A stretch of 37,127 nt of DNA from Candidatus Omnitrophota bacterium (GTDB lineage Bacteria; Omnitrophota; Gorgyraeia; Ghiorseimicrobiales; Ghiorseimicrobiaceae): assembly GCA_030681595.1 (NCBI GenBank), contig JAUXSB010000008.1:153587-190713 (forward strand), in the 5' to 3' direction. Every line of letters begins with the position of its first letter. The first letter of the stretch is position 1. The notes under the pieces were generated by a model. It worked only from the letters and a program-made list of their open reading frames with translations, was not told the origin of the DNA and made no database searches. The translations under genes were made by a program, and so were the position numbers. Positions 25,111-32,470 of this stretch are shown piece by piece.

Positions 25111-25136
25111 TGAATCTTTTAAAAAAGATAGATTCA
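25111..25136 (+). other. Small hairpin after the flippase gene
   Basis: TGAATCT (25111-25117) and AGATTCA (25130-25136) form a 7-base stem with a 12-base A/T-rich loop, just after the flippase stop. No T-run follows, so it is not a convincing terminator; it may still protect the mRNA end. Confidence 0.3.
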
Positions 25137-25157
25137 CTTGACCTTCTCTCTAAAAAA

Positions 25158-25296
25158 TGTACCATTTCCTGGTTGAGTATTTTGCGCTATAGTGAGACTG
25201 TAATCAGGAGGCCTATGGATGAAAAAACGGTTTATGGAAGAGCAAATTGCTTATGTCATTTCCATTTCGATATGTAGGTTTTACTACAACCGTTGA
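25158..25296 (+). mobile_element. Remnant of an IS3-family element (orfA start)
   Basis: ATG at 25219, preceded by CAGGAGG, opens a 25-codon frame reading MKKRFMEEQIAYV. This closely resembles the first residues of IS3-family OrfA transposase subunits (M-K-K-R-F-T-E-E-Q-I). The frame then diverges and stops at 25294-25296; no helix-turn-helix region, orfB or right end follows. The sequence from TGTACC at 25158 could be the left terminal repeat, as IS3 ends begin with TG, but this is a guess. The rest of the element seems to have been deleted up to the next gene. Confidence 0.5.
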
Positions 25297-25317
25297 GTTT
25301 TTTAAGAAAAATTCGCT

Positions 25318-26775
25318 ATGAGAATACTGTTAGTGCAACCACCTTTTACTATTTTTAAATCTGAAAGCAAGAAATGCCATCCGCCACTCGGTCTTGCTTA
25401 TTTAGCAGGAATATTGAAACAAGAACATCATATTTCAGTCTTAGACGCTTTAGCAGAGGGATATCATAATCAGGAAAACCTTAATAGGGAATATGTAAGA
25501 TACGGTTTATCATTTAATGGCATCAAAAAAAGGATCGAATTCCTTAAGCCGGATGTGGTTGGGATTTCTTGCCTTTTTTCAGCACAGGCCGAAAATGTTC
25601 ATCAGATATGCAGCATTGTCAAAGAGGTAAACAAAAAAATTATTACTGTGGTTGGCGGTGCCCATCCTTCCGCAAAACCCGAAGAAACCATTTATGATAA
25701 TAATGTTGATTATACGGTTATTGGCGAAGGAGAAAATGCCTTTAGCGCCTTACTAGAATGTTTGAATGACAAAAAAGACATTTGTGGAATAGATGGTATC
25801 GGTTTTAGGCACAATGGTGATATAAAAGTTAATAGAAGAAAAAAATATGAAGACGATCTCGACAATCTGCCATTTCCACATTGGGATATTTTTCCATTAG
25901 AAAGATATTTTGAAATTAATAATCCTCATGGTAGTCCAGCGCGTAAAGTTCCTTTCTTGCCGATGATTACTTCTAGGGGTTGTCCTTTTGAATGTATTTT
26001 TTGTTCAATTCATAATTTATGGGGAAGAAATTATCGGACAAGGTCAGCTGAAAACGTATTATCAGAAATGAATAATCTGAGGACAAAATATGGAGTTAAA
26101 GAGATTTTGTTTGAAGACGATAATCTTACCCTTGATAAAGAACGTGCCATATCGATATTTCGCGGCATAATCGATCGAAAGTTTGATATATGTTGGAATG
26201 TGCCTAACGGGTTAGCGGTAGAGACTCTAGACGATGGAATAATGGAGCTGATGAAAAGAAGTGGTTGTTATCGTATAAGTATCGGGGTCGAGTCTGGAGA
26301 CGAGTATATGCTGAAAAATATAATCAAAAAGCCCATAACGCTAATGAAAATAAAACCCATTATAAATAAAGCCAAAAGATTAAATATAGAAACAGTAGCG
26401 TTTTTTGTGGTAGGGTTGCCAGGAGAAAACCATGAGAGTTTAAAAAATACCTTTCGCTTTGCCGAAAGCTTAGAAGCGGATAACATCAACTTTTTTTTTG
26501 CTACTCCTTTGCCGGGGACACGATTATTTGAAGTATGTAAAAAAGAATCCCTAATTAATACCGATATTGACTATGCGAGATTAAAATCTGATTGTCCTAG
26601 TTTCGCAACTAAGGAATTTTCAATAAATGAATTAAGGAAAGCCGTTGCTTACGAAAAATTAAAGTTATATTTCTTATTTTTGTTAAGGCATCCCGGAAGA
26701 TTCTTCTCTAAATTTGTAGATAAACTTTTAAAGGATCCAGCTTATTTTTTAAGGTTTAAGAGAAGACATTTTTAA
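25318..26775 (+). CDS. B12-binding domain radical SAM protein (third copy)
   Basis: A 485-residue protein with a cobalamin-binding domain (MRILLVQPPF, HPPLGLAYLAGIL, DVVGISCLFSAQ, VVGGAHPSAKPEE, VIGEGEN) and a radical SAM domain with CxxxCxxC at Cys222, Cys226 and Cys229 (RGCPFECIFC). YRISIGVESGDEYML and VVGLPGENHESL are typical barrel blocks. It is more AT-rich by eye than its neighbours and is bracketed by an IS3 remnant and a broken copy of the next gene, which suggests it arrived separately. The Shine-Dalgarno is weak (AAGAAAAATT). Substrate unknown. Confidence 0.92.
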   Translation: MRILLVQPPFTIFKSESKKCHPPLGLAYLAGILKQEHHISVLDALAEGYHNQENLNREYVRYGLSFNGIKKRIEFLKPDVVGISCLFSAQAENVHQICSIVKEVNKKIITVVGGAHPSAKPEETIYDNNVDYTVIGEGENAFSALLECLNDKKDICGIDGIGFRHNGDIKVNRRKKYEDDLDNLPFPHWDIFPLERYFEINNPHGSPARKVPFLPMITSRGCPFECIFCSIHNLWGRNYRTRSAENVLSEMNNLRTKYGVKEILFEDDNLTLDKERAISIFRGIIDRKFDICWNVPNGLAVETLDDGIMELMKRSGCYRISIGVESGDEYMLKNIIKKPITLMKIKPIINKAKRLNIETVAFFVVGLPGENHESLKNTFRFAESLEADNINFFFATPLPGTRLFEVCKKESLINTDIDYARLKSDCPSFATKEFSINELRKAVAYEKLKLYFLFLLRHPGRFFSKFVDKLLKDPAYFLRFKRRHF

Positions 26776-26781
26776 ATCACG

Positions 26782-26889
26782 ATGTTTAGAAACCAAAATA
26801 TAATCTGCATAACAAGCATAGATTGGAATTTTATTTGGTAGCAGCACCAAACTATTGTGTCCACATTTGCTAAGAAAACAAAAAGAGCA
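26782..26889 (+). pseudogene. Decayed copy of the first 36 codons of the following GT4 gene
   Basis: From ATG 26782, 36 codons align end to end with the first 36 codons of the next gene, in the same frame and directly abutting its start at 26890. By hand count, 22 of 36 residues are identical (for example ICITSIDWNFIW against ICISSIDWDFIW). Codon 20 is TAG (26839-26841) where the intact gene has CAG. Many third positions differ, so this is not a fresh slippage product but the broken start of a diverged homologue. Confidence 0.8.
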
Positions 26890-28764
26890 ATGCTTAAGAA
26901 TGAAAATATAATCTGCATATCTTCTATTGACTGGGATTTCATCTGGCAGGGGCATCAGGAAATAATGTCCACATTCGCGAATGCCGGCAATCGGGTTTTA
27001 TTTATTGAAAATACCGGTATAAGGCCGCCTGCCTTAAGGGATATCCCCCGGATAAAAAAACGCATCGTTAATTGGTTTAAAAGCGTAAAAGGTTTTAGAA
27101 AGGAAAGGTATAATCTCTATATATATTCTCCTATATTTATTCCTTTTCCATATTCAAGATTAGCCCGATGGGCAAATAGGTACTTGATTTTATCTCATCT
27201 TAAGCGCTGGCTTAAGCTGATGAAGTTTGACAACCCTATCATCTGGACATTCTTGCCGACCCTAACCGCCTTGGATATTATCGCCAGTATAGAAAAAAAG
27301 GCCTTAGTTTATTATTACATCGCGGATTTTGACCAGTTGACGCATGATTCTAAAAAATTAAAAAAAGCCGAAGAGAGGTTAATGCGAGAATGTGATGTTA
27401 TCTTTGTCCAGGGAGAATATTTTCGCAGGAAATGTCTTAAGTGTAACAAAAATGTGTTCATATTTCCCTTTGGCGTAAGCAAAGAAATCTTCGATAATTT
27501 TAAAAATAAGGCTGATAAAATTTTTTTGGAGGATTTAGGCGGTATAAAGGGTCATATTATTGGGTATGTAGGCGGGCTACATCGCCATATAGATTTCGGG
27601 CTTATCCGTTATATTGCCCGTTCTAATCCGCAATGGTCGATAGTTTTAATCGGCCCTATACAGGAATCCTTGGACGATATAAAAGATTTAAAAAATGTGT
27701 ATTGTTTAGGCAAGAAAGATTTTACGCAGCTGCCTGCGTACATAAATCGTTTTGATGCCTGTATCGTGCCGTATATGTTAAGCGAATACACCAATACGGT
27801 ATATCCGACTAAGATAAATGAATATCATATCATGGGAAAACCGGTAGTTTCTACAAATTTACCGGAAGTTATTAAGCATGATCCTGAAAATTTAATCTTT
27901 ATCGCCAAGGATTATGAAGAATTTAGCGGCCTTATAAAAAAGGCGTTAGAAACCGCTAAAGACAAAGATGCGGTCGCTAGAAGGATTAAATCTGCCGAGA
28001 AGAATAGCTGGTATAATAGAATAGAAGAAATGAGCGGGATAATACAAACTGCCGTGGCTAATAAATCTCTTGAGGAGCCGCTCAACTGGCGCGAGAAATT
28101 CATCGGGCTATATGCAGTATCCCGGGGTAAAATAGTTAAGTTTTCCTCCGCAGCCGTCATATTGTGGCTTTTGCTATTTTATACGCCTTTAGTATGGTTT
28201 TTGGCTGAGCCGTTAAGATTTTATCAGGAGCCCAAGGTTTCAGATGCGATAGTGGTTTTTGCCGGAGGCGTAGGAGAGAGCGGGCGGCCCGGGCAGGGTT
28301 ATGAGGAAAGGGTAAAACACGCGGTAGAATTATATAAAAGAGGATTCGCAGAGAATATTATTTTTTCTTCCGGGGCAGTGAGCACATTTCCTGAGCCATA
28401 TGTGATGAAGGCGCTGGCAATATATTTGGGCGTTCCCGAAAGTGCTGTAATCATTGAAGATTTGGCGGCTAGCACTTATGAGAATGTGAAGTTTACGGAT
28501 AAGATATTAGACGCGAAAAAATGGGAAAAAATTATCCTGATAAGTTCGCCTTACCATATGCGCAGGGCAGCGCTGGTTTTTGCTAAAATCGCTCCGGAAA
28601 AGAAGATAGCATTTGTTCCGGCGAAAAGTTTATTTTACAGCCACCAGAAGAGTGAGGAGTTAGGCGGCATAAAAAAATTTAGGCAGATTGATTTGCGCCA
28701 GATTAACGGGATACTACATGAATATTTGGCGATATGCTATTATTGGGCGAAAGGTTACATTTAG
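26890..28764 (+). CDS. Fusion of GT4 glycosyltransferase and DUF218 (SanA/ElyC/YdcF-like) domain
   Basis: A 624-residue two-part protein. Residues 1-390 are a GT-B glycosyltransferase: IIWTFLPTLTALDII and VYYYIADFDQLTHDSKK on the acceptor side, GYVGGLHRHIDFGLI and the donor block YPTKINEYHIMGKPVVSTNLPEV on the other. One membrane helix follows (about 421-437, ILWLLLFYTPLVWFLAEPL). Residues 450-620 are a DUF218 domain: SDAIVVFAGGVGESGRPGQG, ERVKHAVELYKRGF, IIFSSGA, EDLAASTYENV and ILISSPYHMRRA. The helix would place DUF218 in the periplasm, where SanA and ElyC act in envelope homeostasis. The ATG at 26890 is chosen over a GTG at 26857 that lies in the decayed copy. Confidence 0.87.
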   Translation: MLKNENIICISSIDWDFIWQGHQEIMSTFANAGNRVLFIENTGIRPPALRDIPRIKKRIVNWFKSVKGFRKERYNLYIYSPIFIPFPYSRLARWANRYLILSHLKRWLKLMKFDNPIIWTFLPTLTALDIIASIEKKALVYYYIADFDQLTHDSKKLKKAEERLMRECDVIFVQGEYFRRKCLKCNKNVFIFPFGVSKEIFDNFKNKADKIFLEDLGGIKGHIIGYVGGLHRHIDFGLIRYIARSNPQWSIVLIGPIQESLDDIKDLKNVYCLGKKDFTQLPAYINRFDACIVPYMLSEYTNTVYPTKINEYHIMGKPVVSTNLPEVIKHDPENLIFIAKDYEEFSGLIKKALETAKDKDAVARRIKSAEKNSWYNRIEEMSGIIQTAVANKSLEEPLNWREKFIGLYAVSRGKIVKFSSAAVILWLLLFYTPLVWFLAEPLRFYQEPKVSDAIVVFAGGVGESGRPGQGYEERVKHAVELYKRGFAENIIFSSGAVSTFPEPYVMKALAIYLGVPESAVIIEDLAASTYENVKFTDKILDAKKWEKIILISSPYHMRRAALVFAKIAPEKKIAFVPAKSLFYSHQKSEELGGIKKFRQIDLRQINGILHEYLAICYYWAKGYI

Positions 28765-28799
28765 TTTTGGGATGAAAAACTTTTACGAAAGGGGATAGA

Positions 28800-30002
28800 A
28801 TGAAGTTTATTGATGAAAAGGGGAGGTTGTTCGGGAAAATTAATGTGATCGATTTTCTTGTGCTTTTTTTTCTGTTTTGTTTAGTCCCCATGGTTTATTT
28901 CGGCTATAAAATATTTACAAAGCCAGCGCCCGTAGTAGAAAAAAGGGCCGATAGAAAGCTTATCGATGTTGAAATCGCCGTTTCATTTATAAAATTAAAT
29001 CCGGATATCGCGAGTCTTATTTTGGCAGGCGATAAAGAATTAGATAGTGACGGCAGCGTGACCGCGGAGATTATCAAGGTTTCCAAAATGGAGCCTTATT
29101 TTTATGAGTTCGCGCTCGATAATGACAGACAGCGGGTACTCATAAAAGACGATACTCTTAAAAAAATAAATACCGAGGTTAAATTAAAGGCCGAAGTAAG
29201 GCCGGATGGGTTATATTATAAAAATGAGAAAATCGCGGATAAACAGGTCTTTAATTTTAAAACCTCTAAATATGGCGCGGAGTTTATCCGTCAGGAAAAC
29301 TTAGAAGAAAGGGAGCTGTATTTTAATGTCGTTTTTAAAGATTTAAGCGAAGATGCCATTGCGGATATCGCAGTAGGAGATAAAGAAGCCGATAATACGG
29401 GGAGAAATATAGCAGAAATCATAAAATTAGGAAAAATTGAGAATAGCCAGATTGGAATTAATATGGGGGGAGTTAATTATGTGGCAGGCGAGGACGAGCA
29501 TAAAAAGCAGTTAGCCGCGAAAATGAAATTTTTGTGTAATTTGCGCGCAAGCAAATATGTTTATTTTAAAGATCGGCTTATGAATTTTGATATACCTTTT
29601 CAATTTAAAACTGATAAGTACAATTTAAACGGATTTTTGCTCAATAATTATTCTGAAGAAAAATGGATACGCCTAAGGGTTAAATTTTCCGGTTTAGTTT
29701 CTGATGTGGCTAGCGTAATTCAAAAAGGAGATACGGAACGAATAGTTAACGGGCAGGCAGTCGCCATGATAGAAAAGATTATAAGCAATAAACCTGCCGA
29801 GGTGTTATCTTTAAATAACGGTGTCTTTATTGCGCTCAGCCACCCGTTTAATATGGATATAGAGGCATCATTGAATGTATTATGCGTTGAAAAAGATGGC
29901 GCATACTATTTTAAAAATTATCCGGTAAAAATCGGAAATAGTATTAATTTTAGCCCGGAATTTTATTCGGTAGTAGGGATAATCGTCAGAGTAGGCGAGT
30001 GA
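28800..30002 (+). CDS. DUF4330 protein with three tandem repeats
   Basis: A 400-residue protein that opens with the DUF4330 signature MKFIDEKGRLFGKINVIDFL and one membrane helix (about 18-38). The remaining 350 residues form three diverged repeats of about 105 residues (roughly 55-158, 172-275, 289-395). Each begins with an amphipathic strand (IDVEIAVSF, ELYFNVVFK, WIRLRVKFS), has I..GDKE followed by an acidic G turn and an A-I-I-K segment, and ends with a [YF]xK aromatic block (YYKNEK, YFKDRL, YYFKNY). The repeats lie outside the membrane. Function unknown; DUF4330 proteins often lie in envelope polysaccharide loci. A GAAAGGGGATAG Shine-Dalgarno is present. Confidence 0.85.
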   Translation: MKFIDEKGRLFGKINVIDFLVLFFLFCLVPMVYFGYKIFTKPAPVVEKRADRKLIDVEIAVSFIKLNPDIASLILAGDKELDSDGSVTAEIIKVSKMEPYFYEFALDNDRQRVLIKDDTLKKINTEVKLKAEVRPDGLYYKNEKIADKQVFNFKTSKYGAEFIRQENLEERELYFNVVFKDLSEDAIADIAVGDKEADNTGRNIAEIIKLGKIENSQIGINMGGVNYVAGEDEHKKQLAAKMKFLCNLRASKYVYFKDRLMNFDIPFQFKTDKYNLNGFLLNNYSEEKWIRLRVKFSGLVSDVASVIQKGDTERIVNGQAVAMIEKIISNKPAEVLSLNNGVFIALSHPFNMDIEASLNVLCVEKDGAYYFKNYPVKIGNSINFSPEFYSVVGIIVRVGE

Positions 30003-30004
30003 TT

Positions 30005-30580
30005 ATGCTAAGGCCAGCGTTAGATACGAGCGTTAGTTTAGTATTGCCAAAACTTATATTTAAATATGTCAAATTTATTTATAAGGGAATAGTTTCTTTA
30101 TATAAAAATAGCCTGATACGCCGGTTATCCGGTAGATTTAGCGAAAAAATAATAACGTACTTTACTTATAGTATTTTTGGTTCAATTACCCAAAGAAAAA
30201 ATACGGAATATCTTGTTTTATACAATAGCCGCCTGGCGTTATTTTTTATGAATTGCGGCAAGAGGTATAAAAATGGGTTATTAGGTTATTCAAGCATAAG
30301 TAAAACGGTAAGGCAGATAAAATCGATTAAGGCGGATTTTATTCTTTCGCCATTGCGGATAATCGGCATTATGATTATTAGCGCTGTTGCCGCGAATATT
30401 TTCTTAAATATTCTTTTTAATAACGATGTTTCGCTATTAGGCTGGATGACGCGATGCATGTTTATTGTAGTGGGGATTATTGGCGCCTCTTGCAAGACAG
30501 ATTTGCAGGCACTTAAGAACGGTAGTTTTATAGTAAAGAAAATTTTTAGCCCAATATGTGCGGAATTTGCGGAAAAATAA
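30005..30580 (+). CDS. Two-TM protein of unknown function
   Basis: I do not recognise this 191-residue protein. The first 115 residues are basic and soluble (SLYKNSLIRRLSGRFSEKII, SISKTVRQIKSIKADFILSP); two hydrophobic helices follow (about 118-136 and 148-165). It is sandwiched between the DUF4330 gene, which it overlaps or nearly touches (GTG at 29999 or ATG at 30005), and the asparagine-synthase-like gene, which starts 25 bases before it ends. The tight coupling implies a shared role. The ATG is preferred over the GTG because the GTG overlaps the previous stop; either is possible. Confidence 0.65.
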   Translation: MLRPALDTSVSLVLPKLIFKYVKFIYKGIVSLYKNSLIRRLSGRFSEKIITYFTYSIFGSITQRKNTEYLVLYNSRLALFFMNCGKRYKNGLLGYSSISKTVRQIKSIKADFILSPLRIIGIMIISAVAANIFLNILFNNDVSLLGWMTRCMFIVVGIIGASCKTDLQALKNGSFIVKKIFSPICAEFAEK

Positions 30581-32463
30581 GCCTTAATGCGGGCGAAGTG
30601 GACCGAAATGTAATTCAAAGAATGACCGATGTGCTTGCGCATCGCGGCCCGGATGAAGAAGGGGTATACCTATCAGGAGGGATTAGCCAAAATTCGCCTG
30701 TTAGGGTCGCGTTAGGGCACAGGAGATTAAAGATTATTGATTTGTCGTCTAACGGGCATCAGCCGATGGGCAATGAAGACGGCTCTGTATGGATAGCCTA
30801 TAACGGGGAGATTTATAATTTTAAAGAACTGCGCGCTGAATTAGAAGAAAAGAAGCATATTTTTAAATCAAATACCGATACAGAAGTCATCGTTCATCTT
30901 TATGAAGAGTTGGGCGTTGATTGCGTAAAGCATTTAAGGGGGATGTTCGCGTTTGCCATATGGGATAAGAAAAAAGAGCGTTTATTCCTCGCGCGGGATA
31001 GGTTAGGCAAGAAGCCTTTAAATTACGCCTACAAAAATGGAAGTTTGATATTTTCTTCAGAAATAAGGCCGATATTAGAAGATCCATCGATTAGCCGCAG
31101 CGTAAAAATAGAATCACTGCATAATTATCTTAGCTATCTATATGTGCCTTGCCCTGAGACGATGTTTGAGGGGATAAATAAACTTGCGCCCGCGCATATT
31201 TTAGTTTGGGAAAAAGGCGAGATTAAAATAGAGAAGTATTGGAGTTTAAGCTACGCCAAAAAAATAAAAATGCCGCAGGAGGAATATTGCCAAAAAATAT
31301 TAGAGCTCTTTACTGACGCGATAAAGGCTAGGTTAATAAGCGATGTGCCCTTAGGCGTATTTTTAAGCGGCGGAATAGATTCGTCGGCGGTAGTGGCATT
31401 GATGAGCAAGGTTTTAAATAGGCCGGTTAAGACTTTTTCTATAGGTTTTAACGAAGCTTCTTTTAATGAGCTTAGATACGCGCGTATAGTCGCTAATACT
31501 TTTTGTACGGAGCATAAAGAGTATGTTGTGACGCCAAAAGCCTTAGATATTTTGCCGAAATTAATCAGGCATTTTGGCGAGCCCTTTGCTGATTCTTCAA
31601 GTATCCCGGAATATTATCTTTCTATGCTTGCGCGTAAGGATGTGACTGTCGCGTTAAGCGGAGATGCCGGAGATGAGCTGTTTGCTGGTTATGACCGGTA
31701 TGCGGCGAATAAACTGGCAGGATATTATAGCTCATTTCCTCGTTTATTTCGTAATCGGATCAGCCGTTTTCTGGAAAAATTTCCCGAATCAACGGCTAAA
31801 AAGGGTATTATTAAGAGAATCAAGCGATTTATTAATGCCAGTGATTTACCGAAAGAGAAAAGATACGCTGCGTGGGTATCGGCTTTTGACAATGTATTAA
31901 AAGAAAAAATTTATTCCCGCCAGATGCAAGAGCGCTTAGAAAACATTGATTCCTGCGATTATATCTTAGATATGTATCGTAAATCGGACGCGGTAGACTT
32001 TATAGATTCAACGTTATTTGTAGATACTATGACATACCTGCCGAATGACTTATTGGTAAAGGTTGATATTGTTTCTATGGCAAACTCTTTGGAAGTACGT
32101 TCGCCATTTTTGGACCATAAATTAGTAGAATTTGCCGCGCAGATTCCTTCTTCCTTGAAATTAAAAGGGTTAACTACGAAGTATATCTTAAAACAGGCAT
32201 TAAGAAAATTGCTTCCTAGAGAGATTATACAGCGTAGAAAAGAAGGCTTTGGAGTACCTGTCGGGCGATGGTTTCAGAATGAGATTAAAGACTACGCCTA
32301 TAACTTATTATTAAGTAAGCCTAGTATCGGGAGGGGCTATTTTAGGCCGGAGGCAATCAGAGAGATGTTTAATGAGCATATAAGCGGAAAGATTGACCAC
32401 GGGCAACGCATTTGGATTTTGTTAAATTTGGAGCTTTGGCATCAGGCGTTTATCGATAAATAA
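30556..32463 (+). CDS. asnB: Asparagine synthase-like glutamine amidotransferase
   Basis: A 635-residue protein starting MCGICG, so Cys2 is the N-terminal nucleophile of a class II glutaminase domain (AHRGPDEEG, YNGEIYNFKELR, then EVIVHLYEELG). The synthetase domain has the PP-loop SGGIDSS (271-277), SGDAGDELFAGYDRY and LEVRSPFLDHKLVEF. It matches AsnB in full length. In polysaccharide loci AsnB paralogues often amidate uronic acids or other sugar or lipid carboxylates rather than aspartate, so the symbol refers to the family only. It starts inside the end of the unknown two-TM gene. Confidence 0.9.
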   Translation: MCGICGKISLNAGEVDRNVIQRMTDVLAHRGPDEEGVYLSGGISQNSPVRVALGHRRLKIIDLSSNGHQPMGNEDGSVWIAYNGEIYNFKELRAELEEKKHIFKSNTDTEVIVHLYEELGVDCVKHLRGMFAFAIWDKKKERLFLARDRLGKKPLNYAYKNGSLIFSSEIRPILEDPSISRSVKIESLHNYLSYLYVPCPETMFEGINKLAPAHILVWEKGEIKIEKYWSLSYAKKIKMPQEEYCQKILELFTDAIKARLISDVPLGVFLSGGIDSSAVVALMSKVLNRPVKTFSIGFNEASFNELRYARIVANTFCTEHKEYVVTPKALDILPKLIRHFGEPFADSSSIPEYYLSMLARKDVTVALSGDAGDELFAGYDRYAANKLAGYYSSFPRLFRNRISRFLEKFPESTAKKGIIKRIKRFINASDLPKEKRYAAWVSAFDNVLKEKIYSRQMQERLENIDSCDYILDMYRKSDAVDFIDSTLFVDTMTYLPNDLLVKVDIVSMANSLEVRSPFLDHKLVEFAAQIPSSLKLKGLTTKYILKQALRKLLPREIIQRRKEGFGVPVGRWFQNEIKDYAYNLLLSKPSIGRGYFRPEAIREMFNEHISGKIDHGQRIWILLNLELWHQAFIDK

Positions 32464-32470
32464 ATTTAAT

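Noticed and set aside
25111-25136. Rho-independent terminator after the flippase gene
   Set aside because: The stem is short and A/T-rich and no T-run follows it.
26491-26499. Run of nine T in the third B12-radical SAM gene as a phase-variable tract
   Set aside because: Homopolymer T runs of 7-9 are common in this AT-rich window and mark Phe codons in frame; no sign of selection for switching.
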